From assembly GCA_036346395.1 (NCBI GenBank), contig CM070606.1:15796915-15860914 (forward strand): a stretch of DNA of 64,000 bases. Reading direction: 5' to 3'. The notes under the pieces were generated by a model. It had not been told where the DNA came from. It searched no databases and saw nothing but the letters and a program-made list of their open reading frames with translations. A program made the translations under genes and the position numbers. The DNA is from Hsuehochloa calcarea (taxonomy: Eukaryota; Streptophyta; Magnoliopsida; Poales; Poaceae). Below, in pieces: positions 10,870 through 22,380 of this stretch. How positions within the stretch are numbered: the first letter of the stretch is position 1; each line of letters begins with the position of its first letter.

Positions 10870-12644
10870 ATCCGGAAATTCAAGAAAATCCATTTTCTAT
10901 CATTTTATGTGATTTGAAACTTCGATCGGCCATAACTTTCTCATCCTAACTCCGATTTGGGTGATCCAAATTTCTATATTCATCTAAAATTGAGCTCTTT
11001 CATTTGGCTCTGGTTTTGTAATTTTTGGAGTTTATTTGGTGCTATTTTATTTATTATTGCTCTTTTTCAAGACGTGTAGATTAGGCATTAGGAAGGTTTC
11101 ATCGACATTCGCCGATCAAGATCCCCTAGATCAACGAAGGCAAGTCGTAGGCTTTTGACCATGTCGTACCCATTTTACAAATGTATATTGTTTAAATTAT
11201 CATGCATGGCTAGTTTTATTAAAAATAGTTTTGGGAGTAGATAATTACCAAATCGTCATTATGCCTCCTTGATAAATTGAAAACGAAATGTCCCCTTGAA
11301 TGACATAATCCCTTGGACACCATAGGATGGTTATTACTAGTTGGATATAATTGTATTACCAACATGGGCACGTAATATTGCTTAGACATGCTTTAGTTAC
11401 CCGCGAGACTCACGGTCACATGTTAAAAAATGAATGAAATTTGACTAATTGAACTATGAGATTGTGGTGTAAGGCCACTATAATTAAAATGTGTGGGACC
11501 ATGGTAGGGATTGCCATTTGGCTGGGATGAACTTAAAAATATTTTATGCTCGGGCGGATGATCGTGCAGTAAAGGGGTGCGTAAAGCACTTTGGGATGTG
11601 GTAGTCTCGCCTGAGCAGCCAACTTAGGACTTCACCTTGTAAGCAATTGAGTTGGGCCATATCGTGCAACCACAAGTCCGGTATGGGACGGACCTAGCCA
11701 ACTAATTACGGAAATTTTGAGTCTGTTCTGTTTGGGTTGATTATTGGCGCAAGAGGGGGCTGTGATGGCGAAACCTTAGAAAGCAGAACTGAGTCAAAAT
11801 GGAACTTCGTAAAAGCCTTGTCACATGCTCTAGACTGCTTACCTAAGGAAGTAAGTGGTGGTATCGACGAATGACGAACAAACTTGAGAATTCGTGTCTT
11901 GTGGGTAAAGCTGTACAACCTCTACAGAGTGTCTAAAATCTATTCGAATAGCCGTGTCCCCGGTTACGAACATGCCTGGTGATTTCACGCAAGGGGTAGC
12001 ATTTTCAAAAATATGGTATTGGTTCGAAGGAAAGGTTTGGTTGGAATGGTTGGGAAGTGAATGGGGAGGTTCACTGTTTGTTTCAAAGAACTTGATTATT
12101 TATGTATTAATCTTTTAAAATCTTGCTTTGTAATCTAATTATTGTATCTACTGTCAAGCTTGCTTTCCGCAAATTAACCATAAAGCCATCCTTGCTTAAG
12201 CCTTGCATGAATACTATGTGCATACATTTCTCTACGACTTGCTGAGTACTGTATGTACTCACGGCTTTATGACCTTTGTTGATCAGTCCCAGTAGAAGAA
12301 ATAGGGAATGTCGAGTTCTATGAGGAAGGCTACTTCGAAGACTTCGCGAACTAGGTCGCGTCCTCCACTCGATTGCCTGTGGGCATGTCGATTAGGCTCC
12401 ACGTATTTTGGATTTCCGCTGCAGTTACTCTGTTATTGCTAAGCCCTGCGTTGCGACTTTCGTAAGAACTTGACCATAAGGTCCTTTGCTGTTAACTAAT
12501 ATTACTTTGTCTGCTTCGTCAGTTACGTTGTTGTATACTTATGATAACATCTTTGTTGCAACTGTGCGAGCTAGCTACTGATCATGGGACTAGCTCGGTA
12601 TGCACAGAGGGTCTCGGGGTTGTACGACTCCGGGGTCCGACACA
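10870..12644 (+). mobile_element. Gypsy-like LTR, plus orientation, 5' truncated
   Basis: Carries the shared LTR landmarks in plus orientation: CTATTCGAATAG at 11940-11951 followed by 'ccgtgtccccggttacgaacatg', then GAGTACTGTATGTACTC at 12244-12260. It ends in 'ccggggtccgacaca' at 12644. No primer-binding site follows; the PF04195-type ORF region begins directly. A related minus LTR begins with TGTGTCGGGACCC at 49686. The 5' end is not identifiable. Confidence 0.65.
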
Positions 12645-15072
12645 GTTCCTCTTCGGAGACCCCTGAGGCAACAAGCTGATCGTGCTCTTGGTCCGCCCAC
12701 GTGAGCAGTTTCTCTTCGGAGGCCCAAAAGCCCACAAGGCGCTCGTACTCTTTCTCGGCCTCGCGCTGGGACCCCGAGGACTCCCCCGCATTGTTCACAC
12801 ATGGGCCCTCCGAGGCGAAGACGACACCTCGCCCCTCCCAGAAGACGCGAATCACAGCACGCCCCTTCGCGGCCTTGCACTCCCGGAAACACCAAAAGCG
12901 CTCCATTGACCCCTCCGGGTTAGCCCGCTTCCATCGCTGCCACCAAGGCCCGCGATACACAACCCCGCGGTAACACAGTTATAGGGGCCAGATGGAGAGA
13001 ACATTGCGCTCAGCCATCGTGCTTGCATGTGGCAAGACGGCCACTTTCATATTCCGCCGCCGGAAGGACAAGGCCCTCAAGAAAGCGCCATCAAGCATCA
13101 TCGGCCGATCCTAAGAAAATCAACAACACCATAAATAATAGCAAGATGGCCAACTTTAAATCTATCTTTCCATTTAAAAGTCGGGGTCACTACAAAGTCG
13201 AGGGCAATTGCAAAAAATAACAGTGGACCCCCAAACAACCCCACCCAGGCACAGGAGCCGGAGCAAGACAAGAACAAAAAGGGGGAACCTATGAAAACTA
13301 CGGTTGGAGTTGCGGGAGTAAAGCGGAGGGTCACACCTTGTCAACGGTGGTGGCCCCCCCGCCGCCGGCATCATTGGACGCGTCCGCGGCCTTGCCCTTC
13401 GCCTTCCGCTCCAACACCCGACGCAGCGAAGACATCGCCGCCCCTCGTCCCTGCGGTGCCCAGAGAGCTTGAGCGAAGGTATTGGTCGCTTTCCGCACCG
13501 TCCGTTCCTCGGTAGTAACGACTGATGCCGAAGCCACAGGTAAGCAACTGCCCTAAGGACTTCGACGTGCCCACAGCCGCCCTTCTGCATCAACAGGAAG
13601 GCCGTTGTCCAAGCGACCTTCGCGCAATGATCGCCGTAAGTTTGCGCGGCGGGCAGGCAGATCTCGCCAGCGCGCCGGAGGCGGTCCAGTGTCTGATCAA
13701 CCTGGGCGGCGTTGTGCATCCGGGGTGGCGACACGGCTCCCAGCTCAGTCACGGTGGTCTCCATCACCTCCATGGCCTCCCAGGCAACGCGTGACACCGT
13801 CTCGGAGAACTCACACTCTGCACCGATCTCCGCTTCCAGGTCCTGCCGGGCGCTCCGGCGCGCACCTCGTCAAGGAGATCTCGCCGCTCGGCAACCCGCG
13901 CGTCCAAGCCCTTTGTCTTCCCGAGGAGGACCTGGTGCTCGAAGCTCAGCGCCTCGCTCCACGTATACTCCGAGGCGACCCGCGCTTGGATCTCCCCGTA
14001 GCCCCGCTGGATATCCCAGTCAAGGGCGCGCGACAGCATCAGGGTCTGCAAAAAGGCGCATCCCGTCAGAGAAGCAACATGTACCAACAAAGCACATGCA
14101 AAACTCACCCTGGTGGCATTTGCCTCGACAAGCCAGAGCATCTAGCTCGGGGGTATCTTCTCGAAAAGGCGCAACACTAGCGGCGGCGCGGCAAAGCAAG
14201 CCGCCACCTCGCACACGAGGGCCGCGCCAGGGCCGATCTTGAAGTCGTTAGTGCACAACGGTCCAAGATCCACCGTTGGTGCGGCCCCAGGGGTGCTGGC
14301 GGCACCTTCGTCGGCGTCTCCAGCAGCACCGGAGCGCTCGTCGGCCTTGCCATTTTCCGGGTCGCCATCCCATTCCCCTGCTCCGGAGCCACCCTCGACG
14401 GCACCCTCGTCGCTCCCTGCTGCAATGCATAGGTCAGTACGGCTACCACAAACCAAAGAGGGACAGCAGGAACTTACCAATGGCGGCCGGAGCGTCGCCG
14501 AGGGCGTCTCCCACCAGGGTGTCCTCGGTCCCTCGGTCGTACACCTCCGAAGGAGTCCAAGCAAACGAGTCCCCGAGAGCCAGGCTCGCCACGCGGAACG
14601 AACCAGTCACCCTCGCTACCGGCCCGAGGATGCCGGTGGTGGCAACCTGGGCAACCACCCGCGCGCCCGACGAAGAACGCGTCGAGTCCACCCGCTCGGT
14701 CTGTCCGGAGGGGACGCGGGTGGCCTTCTGTGGGTGGGCCAGCGAACAACGCGACACGTCAGCTCCCGCCGCTCCGCCACACTGCAAAGGTACAGCATCG
14801 ATGGCCCCCGCAACATTCAGCACTTCGGGCACCCGACCCTTCCGCCGCCTGCCGTCGTCGGGATCTGGCTGCTCCGCTAGACGGATGGCCGGGTCCAAGT
14901 ACGCGCGGTTCAGCCGCGACTCGCACACCACGAGCCCCCGCTTCATGTGCTCCTCACCGGCAGTAAGGACCATTTCTTGCTCGCATGGCCTTTCGCCGCT
15001 CGTTGACGGGTAGTCGTGGCGCCAAGTCGGATGTTCCACCCCCGCGCGAGCGGCCACAACCGGAGCGCGCAT
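12645..15072 (-). pseudogene. Distal coding region of the PF04195-type element, copy 2
   Basis: GC-rich minus-strand ORFs lie downstream of the PF04195-like ORF: 14443-15072, 14142-14564, 13764-14141, 13174-13797 and 12571-12960. The piece at 13764-14141 contains a probable coiled coil (SFEHQVLLGKTKGLDARVAE, RRDLLDEV); the last contains EAEKEYERLVGFWASEEKLL. Known proteins with a PF04195 N-terminus tend to have an acidic/coiled-coil C-terminus, which fits. The pieces change frame several times and I cannot draw a single exon model, so I call it decayed. A parallel copy of 14100-15020 is at 25380-26300. Confidence 0.5.
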
Positions 15073-15178
15073 AGCTCCTCCACATGATCCCGGGTGGAAA
15101 GCCTGCGCGTCGCCATCAGGAGGAGTCGTAGGAGCGTCGCCATCAGGAGGAGTCGTAGGAGTGACTCCTCCCTCGAAG

Positions 15179-15691
15179 TCAACTCAATCTCCAAAGAGGG
15201 GATGAGTTGAATGCCCCGGTCGATCGCAGGCCGTCGCTCGAGGGGGACTTGTGGTGAAACCACCTTCGTGTCCAGTCCGTCTCCCATCGGTTGCTGGAGG
15301 CGGGGGCTGGCATGTACCGAAGGTAGTGCGCCTTCGGTTGGAAATTCACGCTCCCAAATTTGAGCGTTTCGCCGGTGTCCTTCTTCGGTTGGCAACGACC
15401 GTCGTGAAGATATGCGAACAACCGACCCTCCCCGGCGACCCAAGCAGACCGCATCACCCACTCAAACACCCCAAGCTTCACAAGGGAGTTAGGCGTCAGC
15501 TGGGCTAGCTCCACCCGATAAAGTTGCAGCACGCAGCTGACCAGCTCGACGCAAGCAAACTGGAGGTCGGCGTCCAGAAAAGCAACGAAGACGACAACCT
15601 CATCTTCCCAAGGCGCCGGCACCATCTCCGGCCCGGGGGCTCGCGCGAGAGATAGGTCAGCAATCTTTCCGTCGCCCCGGAGTGATCGCAA
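15179..15691 (-). CDS. PF04195-like (putative gypsy-type transposon) protein, copy 2, longest open copy
   Basis: An open frame of 170 residues on the minus strand with the family block in one piece: GKIADLSLARAPGPEMVPAP, VVFVAFLDADLQF, LYRVELAQLTPNSLVKLG, VFEWVMRSAW, GRLFAYLHDGRCQPKK, then RWFHHKSPSSDG. The biochemical role of this domain is not known; it accompanies plant retroelement-like genes. It reads through at the C-terminus into a diverged stretch. Its upstream region, including the TATA box now at 17603-17612, has been separated by the 1.8-kb insertion at 15763-17556, so it is probably silent. Copies 1 and 3 are broken. Confidence 0.65.
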   Translation of the reverse strand: MRSLRGDGKIADLSLARAPGPEMVPAPWEDEVVVFVAFLDADLQFACVELVSCVLQLYRVELAQLTPNSLVKLGVFEWVMRSAWVAGEGRLFAYLHDGRCQPKKDTGETLKFGSVNFQPKAHYLRYMPAPASSNRWETDWTRRWFHHKSPSSDGLRSTGAFNSSPLWRLS

Positions 15692-15762
15692 GAACTACGG
15701 CGTCACCAACGAGCGGCCCAGCTAGTCCGTGTCGGCCACCGGGACTCCGCCGGCTCGGGAGC

Positions 15763-17556
15763 TGTTGGACCGAAAAGGAGACTAGAGGGGGGTGAATAGG
15801 AGCACGCTCACTTTTTCCCAAATTATGAATTCAACACAATTTCACTCCAATAACTATGATGAAGCTATGAAGATCAATATACCAGTACAGCGGAAGACTA
15901 GGATTGAATTCAAATCAACCCCCTAAGCAAAGCGACAAAATCAACAAAGATTAAAACACAACAGTGCACGGCCGGTCTGACCGCTGTTATGCTGGCGGTC
16001 TGACCGGTCCCAAATCGGTTTGACCGGTTGTATGGGGCGGTCTGACCGTCGGGGTCCAGAACAGTAAGAACAGCCCGATGACGAAGTTGCAAATAGATCT
16101 AACTTTTGATTCTCAACTCCAAACTTGATGAAACTTGGTACACACCTTCTCTATGATATTAAGGACCTATTCCAATCGACAATTATGATAATTCTTGGCT
16201 AGATCCTGATCAATTGCCGTTTGAGTAAGAGAAGATCTAAAACCGGGTAAAAGCGAAAACTTGATCCTAATCCTTGCTCGTGGGTGATTGATGATCAAGA
16301 TGATCCTAGATGGGTTCCCAGATGTCACAGCAAGCTTTACCACGTGAAGAAATCAATCAAAACTTCACGGATCAAAGAAAGCCCTAAAATCACCAAATTG
16401 AAAGCAAGAACGAAAAGAGACTTATCTCAAGCATACCTTGCATAGATTAAATTCGTGATTGTTGCTGGATTACATGCACTCCATCAAGGATGCCAATGCC
16501 CAATCCAAGAGCACGAAAATCACATCAAACCCTCAAGAACCCTAGCCTCCACCTCAACTCCCCCTAAGCCAATTAGGGTTTTGAAACATAAAAGAGGCAA
16601 GAGTAGATGGTGCAGCCACCACCCTCTCCTATTTATAGTGGAGGCATAGACCTTCTAGGGTTTGACTCAATTGGGCTCCTGTTAAGGCCCACTAACAAAC
16701 GGGACACACACGCACGCTTCGCAAAGCGCCGTCTTTAACCTTTTGGTCTAAACAACTTCACCTAGCGCCATCTTGCGCCTCGGGTATGCTAATAGGTCAC
16801 CCTTGTCCATCTTGCGTCTCGCTTGAGTCATTGACCTCACCCGGCATCGTCGATCGTTCTGGACCTCAGCTCTCCAAGCCTAGTCCCGATCATCCTCGCC
16901 GTTGACCACCAAACCACCTGCACAAACATAGACAGGTAAACGAAATCCGGGAACAAGTTCTTACCAACTTGACCCTTGTTAGTCAAAACATGCATCATGC
17001 AACATACCTGCACTAAAACCCATGAACTTGACCTAACACACGAACATGTTTGCCGCCACAACGGCGATTTAATAAAATGTTAACGGTCGGACCGTACCTC
17101 GGGGCGCTCGATCGCTATGCCCACCGGTCTGACCGCCAACTATTAGCCGGTCGAGATCGGCCGATCGACTTAGCCAATTTCAACCCTTCAAATTCTGAAA
17201 CCTACTGGAATTTTCAAACGAATAGAACTTTTGACTAGAGACTCCAAAAATCATGAGACCAAGTGCATTGGGATCCCCTCACTTGCCTACAACCTCTATT
17301 TTTGGCCCAGCTCAAAAATCACACTTTTGTTGTGGCGGTTTATTGCTGCACATGGTCGGCCCATCGGCACTGGCCGGTCGGCATCTTTGTGGTCCGACAA
17401 AGATGCCAACTTTGCCGAAATCGCGTGATTTGACAAACCGTTAACGCCATTGCCAATTGGAACATCATCCTAAGATCACGAGCATATCCCTATGATATCC
17501 ACAGGAACACTTCATCATTAGTCAAACGGGCGCGATAGCCGAAGAAGACCGCAACA
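15763..17556 (-). mobile_element. Probable solo LTR (TGTTG...CAACA), minus orientation, 1.79 kb
   Basis: Starts TGTTGGACCG and ends CCGCAACA, matching LTR termini. Its left end on the minus strand reads CCTATTCACCCCCCTCTAGTC...CCAACA, a wording typical of copia LTR 3' ends. A minus-strand TATA box (CTATAAATAG) is at about 16629-16638. It interrupts sequence that is continuous in copies 1 and 3 ('ctcgggaacatctaaggaaagg'). The flanks share only AGCT or GC, so a clean 5-bp duplication is not demonstrable. No coding frame is present. Several CGGTCTGACCG-type palindromes lie near both ends. Confidence 0.6.
15965..16052. repeat. Cluster of CGGTCTGACCG-type palindromes
   Basis: Within 90 bases there are repeated variants of the imperfect palindrome: ggccggtctgaccgc, ggcggtctgaccggtcc, cggtttgaccggt and ggcggtctgaccgtc. 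Related words recur at 17086-17160 (ggtcggaccg, accggtctgaccgcc). All are inside the TGTTG...CAACA element. Confidence 0.7.
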
Positions 17557-17602
17557 GCTAAGGAAAGGAGGGCAAAGAAAGATCAAAGACAGCTAAGCCA
17601 CC

Positions 17603-17612
17603 CTATTTATAG
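17603..17612 (-). promoter_or_regulatory. TATA box of PF04195-type element, copy 2
   Basis: Minus-strand CTATAAATAG with the same flanks as at 4995-5004 and 35426-35435. It is about 1.9 kb from the ORF because of the LTR insertion. Confidence 0.5.
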
Positions 17613-17879
17613 CCGCGCTAGGCACGCAAAACGACGTGGCACAGAAGCCGAAGAGACACGCACCAGTCACCAACCGACACGTGTGCCCTAGGAGAGCGAA
17701 CTGTCTCGCCTCATTAAATGGCGCGGCGCCCAACTGAGGCCAATTAAGGCGCAGAACCCAAAACGACGCCATAAAGACAGTTCAGCAAGCTAATAGCACA
17801 AAGACGCCGCACAGAAGGGCACGCAGTGTCTTTGTACCTTCAGAGGAACAGCGCGATTTGGCCACTACGGCAGAGCTCG

Positions 17880-18300
17880 GCTGTGAGGGCCTTGTCGTAG
17901 GGGCGGCCCCACCGACCTCCCAAGATGAAGGCCCCCGGCCAAAGGGCACCCAGTGTCCTGCTAGACCCGAAGCTCCCCGAGCCCCGCGAGGCCCGAAGCA
18001 GCAGGCCCTCCGGGCGGCCGGCTCCCGAGCCCCGCGAGGCCAGAGCAAAGAGCCCTCCGGATCACCTCTGGGGTGGACCCGGAGCCCCACGAGGCCCAGA
18101 GCAGCAAGCCCTCCGGGGCGGACCCGAGCCCCCGGGAGGGTCCCCGGAGCCCCGCAAGGCCCGGAGCAGCAGAGCAGGCCCTTTGGGGCGCACCCAAAGC
18201 TCCACCGGAGGGTCCTAGAGCCTCGCGAGGCCCAGCGGCAGGAGCCTCCGGCGGCTCGAGAAAAACCGAAGGCAGAGCGCCCGAGCACGGATGGACCGGG
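17880..18300. repeat. GC-rich imperfect repeat block, copy 2
   Basis: Same 'gagccccgcgaggcccggagcagcaggccctccgg' composition as at 5180-5720 but shorter and rearranged. Overlapping ORFs on both strands (17782-18321 minus, 17858-18406 plus) are composition artefacts. Confidence 0.7.
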
Positions 18301-18429
18301 TGCACTAGCTGGGTGGACCACCCACCGTGGACCAAAGCCTAACCGCAGTAGGGAAAGTCATTGCAGCCCCTACGCGTACAGTGCCACCATAGGGTTAGAA
18401 TGGTAATGTAAAGACCCTCTCATGGGGGG

Positions 18430-18439
18430 CTATAAATAG
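18430..18439 (+). promoter_or_regulatory. Plus-strand TATA box, copy 2
   Basis: ggggggCTATAAATAGGGGGCCACCCCCTCATGT, as in copies 1 and 3. Downstream 'caatacaaatacacatttctcatcaagaa' resembles a transcribed LTR R/U5 stretch. Confidence 0.5.
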
Positions 18440-18479
18440 GGGGCCACCCCCTCATGTAAAAGGGATACAAAAGTCCTAA

Positions 18480-21400
18480 TTTTTCGGAGCAATACAAATA
18501 CACATTTCTCATCAAGAATGGTCCCTTCTCTTGAGGACCCTCGTGGCTCCTCTGAGTTTAACCGGGGTCCCTTTTTTTACTGTATAACCTGTTTGCTACG
18601 CTAATACCATATATATATTACCCATTGGGCCTCTTCAATATACAACAGACAATATTCATAACAAACACAACATATAAATTCAACACCATTACTACCCTGG
18701 CTAAGCACGAAGAAAGTAGGCTACGAGTACTAAATCTCCTATCGTAGAAGCATATGCAATCTGACTACCTAGCGCAATAGTATGTATAGGAAAATATAGA
18801 GCGTGACACAAGCAAATGCAAGCAAACCTAACATCATTCAGCATAACTGGACAGTGGTAAAAAGCAGACAGGAAAATCTCGATCGAGACATGAGCTAATG
18901 TAAGCAAAGGAAAAGGCACACGTGCAAACATAAGCCAACAAGCAGATCCTGAAAAAATGAGACTACCTCCTGAGGCACAATGTCCCGTACCACAATAAGT
19001 GCTGCAATCTGGACATGATGTGCCAACCTGTAATCAACCTCTTAAGATGACGAACCTGCGAGGGAGAAGGCGTAAGCAATAATCGTAAGAACAGAACAAG
19101 CACTAAACCAAACGACAAGAAGGTAGGGACGATTTTCCGGAATTAAAACCACTAACACTGCTTACCGTTTATCCGCAGTGGTCGTGTGCTGGACAGCAAT
19201 AGCCCCAGGAATTCAAGGGCGTATAAGGCGGTAGTTATTAGAAGCTCGAAAGGTGGAAACAAGACAATTTTTAAGCTGTAGGACCTACGAAAGAGTAGGC
19301 GTAATCAACAATGGTAAGGCTAGTGAAGTGCCTTATGCTCAGCTACATGTTTGACTAATAAAAGATCTCACAATGGTTTTCTATCTTAATGAGCCAATCA
19401 AAATAATGATTAAAGAAAGTGTTGAGTTAAATCTCCACCAGGCCATACGGTTCATATAGGAATAGCTATAGCAACATAGATTATCACTGGTAACAGGTTA
19501 CACATGAGCATCATTCATTCGGTTCTGTTGCAGTAGCAGCCTATGAGCAACTAATAAAACAACCTGTGTAAACCTGTGTAACTGTAGAAATCAATTATAA
19601 AAGAGAAAATGAAGTAAGCCATTTTCTAGTGTTGGCTTGAGTATTGACTGCATGACGCCTTGCATATACAATATAAACAATAGGCCAGTTCTACAAAACA
19701 CTATAATGTACAATGAATTTATGACTCACGACATTAGACTGTTGAACTAACCTTATCAACTCATGGTATAGAACTTCCATGTTGCCGGAAGTTGAATAAG
19801 TCAAGCTAAATTTTAGAAAGTGCTTCCACTTTGATGCCTGGGTTTAAACAAATAGATAACGAACAGAAACCGAAGGATAAAAAGGAAAACAGACTCAGGT
19901 TTTAGTTGATTTTTTGCTGTGATATGTAACGCAAGGTGGACCGACCTCATCAGTTTTAGCCTGTACAACGAAAATATAACTCCTTTTCTCCTCGAGGATT
20001 TAAACATTTCCTTGCAACTGCTTTTCTAGATCAATTGACTCATCAAGCTTTGAGACATATATCCTTTTACTTCTCATGTGAGTGCAGGCTTCAGGACAGT
20101 TTTGTAACTGGTACTTAAGATCTCAGCTGGGGTGGATCCTTTTGCGTTTAGCATGTACTGGAAATTAATACCAGCACTAAATCTGAAAAATGGCACAACA
20201 GTGTCTGACAATAAGGCAAGAAGGTCAGGATATAATTTGAGGTAATAGAAGGAACTTCTAAAGCAAAATGCAAGCAATAAAACCGCAATAAAAAGGAACA
20301 AGGTCAGGATATAATTTGGGGTAATAGAAGGAACTTGCAAAGCAAAATGCATGAAATAAAACCACAATAAACAAGGATACTTCCGGTCTTGATCTTTGTT
20401 TGCTTCGGTGTACAATTTCTAAAAATATATAGGAATTTTACTTTTAAAAATCATAATACCTGATCACTGGCTGATCACAAGGACGGGAACACACAAAGGA
20501 AAAAAGAGCGAGAAAGCGTTTGAGCGTAACTCAGCTAGAGTACCAATTGTGGTACCACCAATAATGGAGTGCCAAAGGGAAAGTTGATGGCAATGCTGGT
20601 CTGTTTTGAAGTAGCCAGTGGCTCGAAAATACTCCATCGAGAAGAAAGTGCTAAATGTGGTTCTGCAATGCTGAAAGTATGAAGCAGCAGCGGTGACATG
20701 TCAATTATGGTGATGTAAATGTTAAATATTAGAGTAGTATTACAGAGAACGTGATGTGGAGGGGGCGGTGTGCAGTCTAGTGCCTGAAGATACAAGTAGA
20801 CATTGTCAGAAGCAGAAAATAGTGGAGCCAATTTTACCAGATAGGTATAGAAATGGTTGTAATTTAATGGGAATGCCAGACTGGCGGCACAACTATACGT
20901 AAATTACCACGAAACCTCATATTATGTGCTTCATGTAAGCAATTAGTACATGAGTAAATTAGTACCAGTTCTTATCGGATAACAGGAAACTCATTAATAT
21001 ACATGGTGTGCCTTGTGACTGACTACATTTTAGATTTACTTTTTCAATAAGTGTGACATCATTTTAGCTTCAAAGATTGCTGATGGTGTTATATCTACAT
21101 GATATATCTCAACTAATAAACAACTTCTTTGGCCAACATTTTACCTGAACAATAAGATTCAAATATTATGCCAGTAAAAAAGGGGAAGAACATGCCGAAT
21201 ATACCTCAACTAATAAATTACTTGTTTTGGCCTACTCTTTACATGAACAATAAGATATGAATACTATGCCGGTAAAAAAAGGGAAAGAACATGTAGGCAT
21301 CATATAAACATTAAAAAAAGAGGAACGACCTCACCCGAAACCATTTCTGTGTTTTTTTTATGCCGTGTGATCAAGTAACTTAGGTACTCTGTTATACTTA

Positions 21401-21907
21401 TGCATCACTCATTATCACGAACAAACAGATGCAACTTTTTTTTTGTAAGTAGTGTGCCTGGCTGTGATAATTAAAGTGGAGAATATGCACATGCTATGCC
21501 ATTAGTTTACCTAAGAATCAAAATCATAAAGACCACATGTTCAAATGCTATGCACTTACCTAAATGTCGGCTTTCTCACTAATAACTTCTCTTATGTAGA
21601 GATCCCACACCTGAAAAAACATAGATGCATACATGAGATCACAGGAGTTCATACAAGGTCTGAAAATTTTAATGTCATTCAGAGGGCTGTTCACTAACCT
21701 CAGGGGCCCTATATGCTAATGCTGTAGGCTTCCTAATGATATCCTCCTCAATCCCCATCTCTTCTGGCCTGTCAATGCATTTATGATTTTTTGACGTGCT
21801 TCCAAAATCACATTGTTTCCATGCACCATCTAATCCAAGAAAAACATTTTCAGATCTCATAGCCCTACAGAATACAGAAAAGAGGCAGAATGTAAGGTGA
21901 CAGCACA
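18480..21907 (-). pseudogene. NAK/AAK1-type protein kinase gene fragment, copy 2 (most complete)
   Basis: Minus-strand segment with introns. Its 5'-most exon (21699-21864) encodes the kinase activation segment. Further down are the coiled-coil-like piece at about 19965-20050 and the 61-nt AG/GT-bounded exon near 18967-19027. The match with copy 3 ends at exactly the same word, 'gtgacagcacatt', at 21907/39838, which marks a real edge of the duplicated unit. The N-lobe, the HRD catalytic loop and a complete C-terminus are absent, so no active kinase can be made. The intact parental gene is not in this window. Confidence 0.65.
21699..21864 (-). pseudogene. Kinase activation-segment exon (DFG to APE), copy 2
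   Basis: Splice-flanked: upstream ttctgtAG, downstream GAG|GTtagtg. The peptide reads SENVFLGLDGAWKQCDFGST, then KCIDRPEEMGIEEDIIRKP, then AYRAPE. DFG and APE are the magnesium-binding and activation-segment end motifs of protein kinases. The EEMGIEED insert between them is what I recall from plant NAK/AAK1-like (Ark/Prk-related) kinases. The residues preceding SENV are AMR, where the family has the DIK of HRDIKAEN, so the catalytic loop is already altered or lost. Frame is open in this copy. Confidence 0.78.
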
Positions 21908-22380
21908 TTGCCTCGGCTCAGCACAGTGCATGCACCGGAGGTCCATGGCCGGTCCCCCAGTTCATGACTATGCACTAACCCCGTGGGACCCACATGTCAT
22001 ACACACATCTGAATCGTTATTTAAGGACTACTTCCTATTCATGGGCCCACATGCCATAGATACATTAATTCTTAAGACCGATCATTAACTACAGTAACTA
22101 CCGATTAACTTTTAGTCACGGAATTAACGACTAATGGTGTGGTTACAGTGTGCCGGATGGCCCAACAAAAGCCGAGCTCCCCTCGCCGGCGGATTGCTAG
22201 CGATTAAAAGAACGACGGTGTCGGCCAACGGCAGGGATGGGTGCGCAATAGCAGTGTGCGCCTATGGGTGGCGATTTCAGCCCCTACGGCGGCAGGTAAC
22301 GGTGGCGCGTCGGAGACGAGCGGCGACGTTCTTACGGCCACGGTGAAAAACACATCACAGCTCCGCATTGTCCAGGATAT
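21908..22380. other. No gene recognised
   Basis: Between the kinase-unit edge and the LTR-like stretch. The GC-rich part at 22130-22350 has short ORFs without motifs. Confidence 0.4.

Noticed and set aside
12571..14880. Long GC-rich ORFs on the plus strand opposite the PF04195-type region (for example 13605-14180, 14239-14880)
   Set aside because: They have no motif, overlap better-supported minus frames that repeat in copy 3, and are expected from high GC content.
17782..18406. Overlapping ORFs of about 180 residues on both strands
   Set aside because: Both arise from the repeat gagccccgcgaggcccggagc; codon periodicity and domains are absent.
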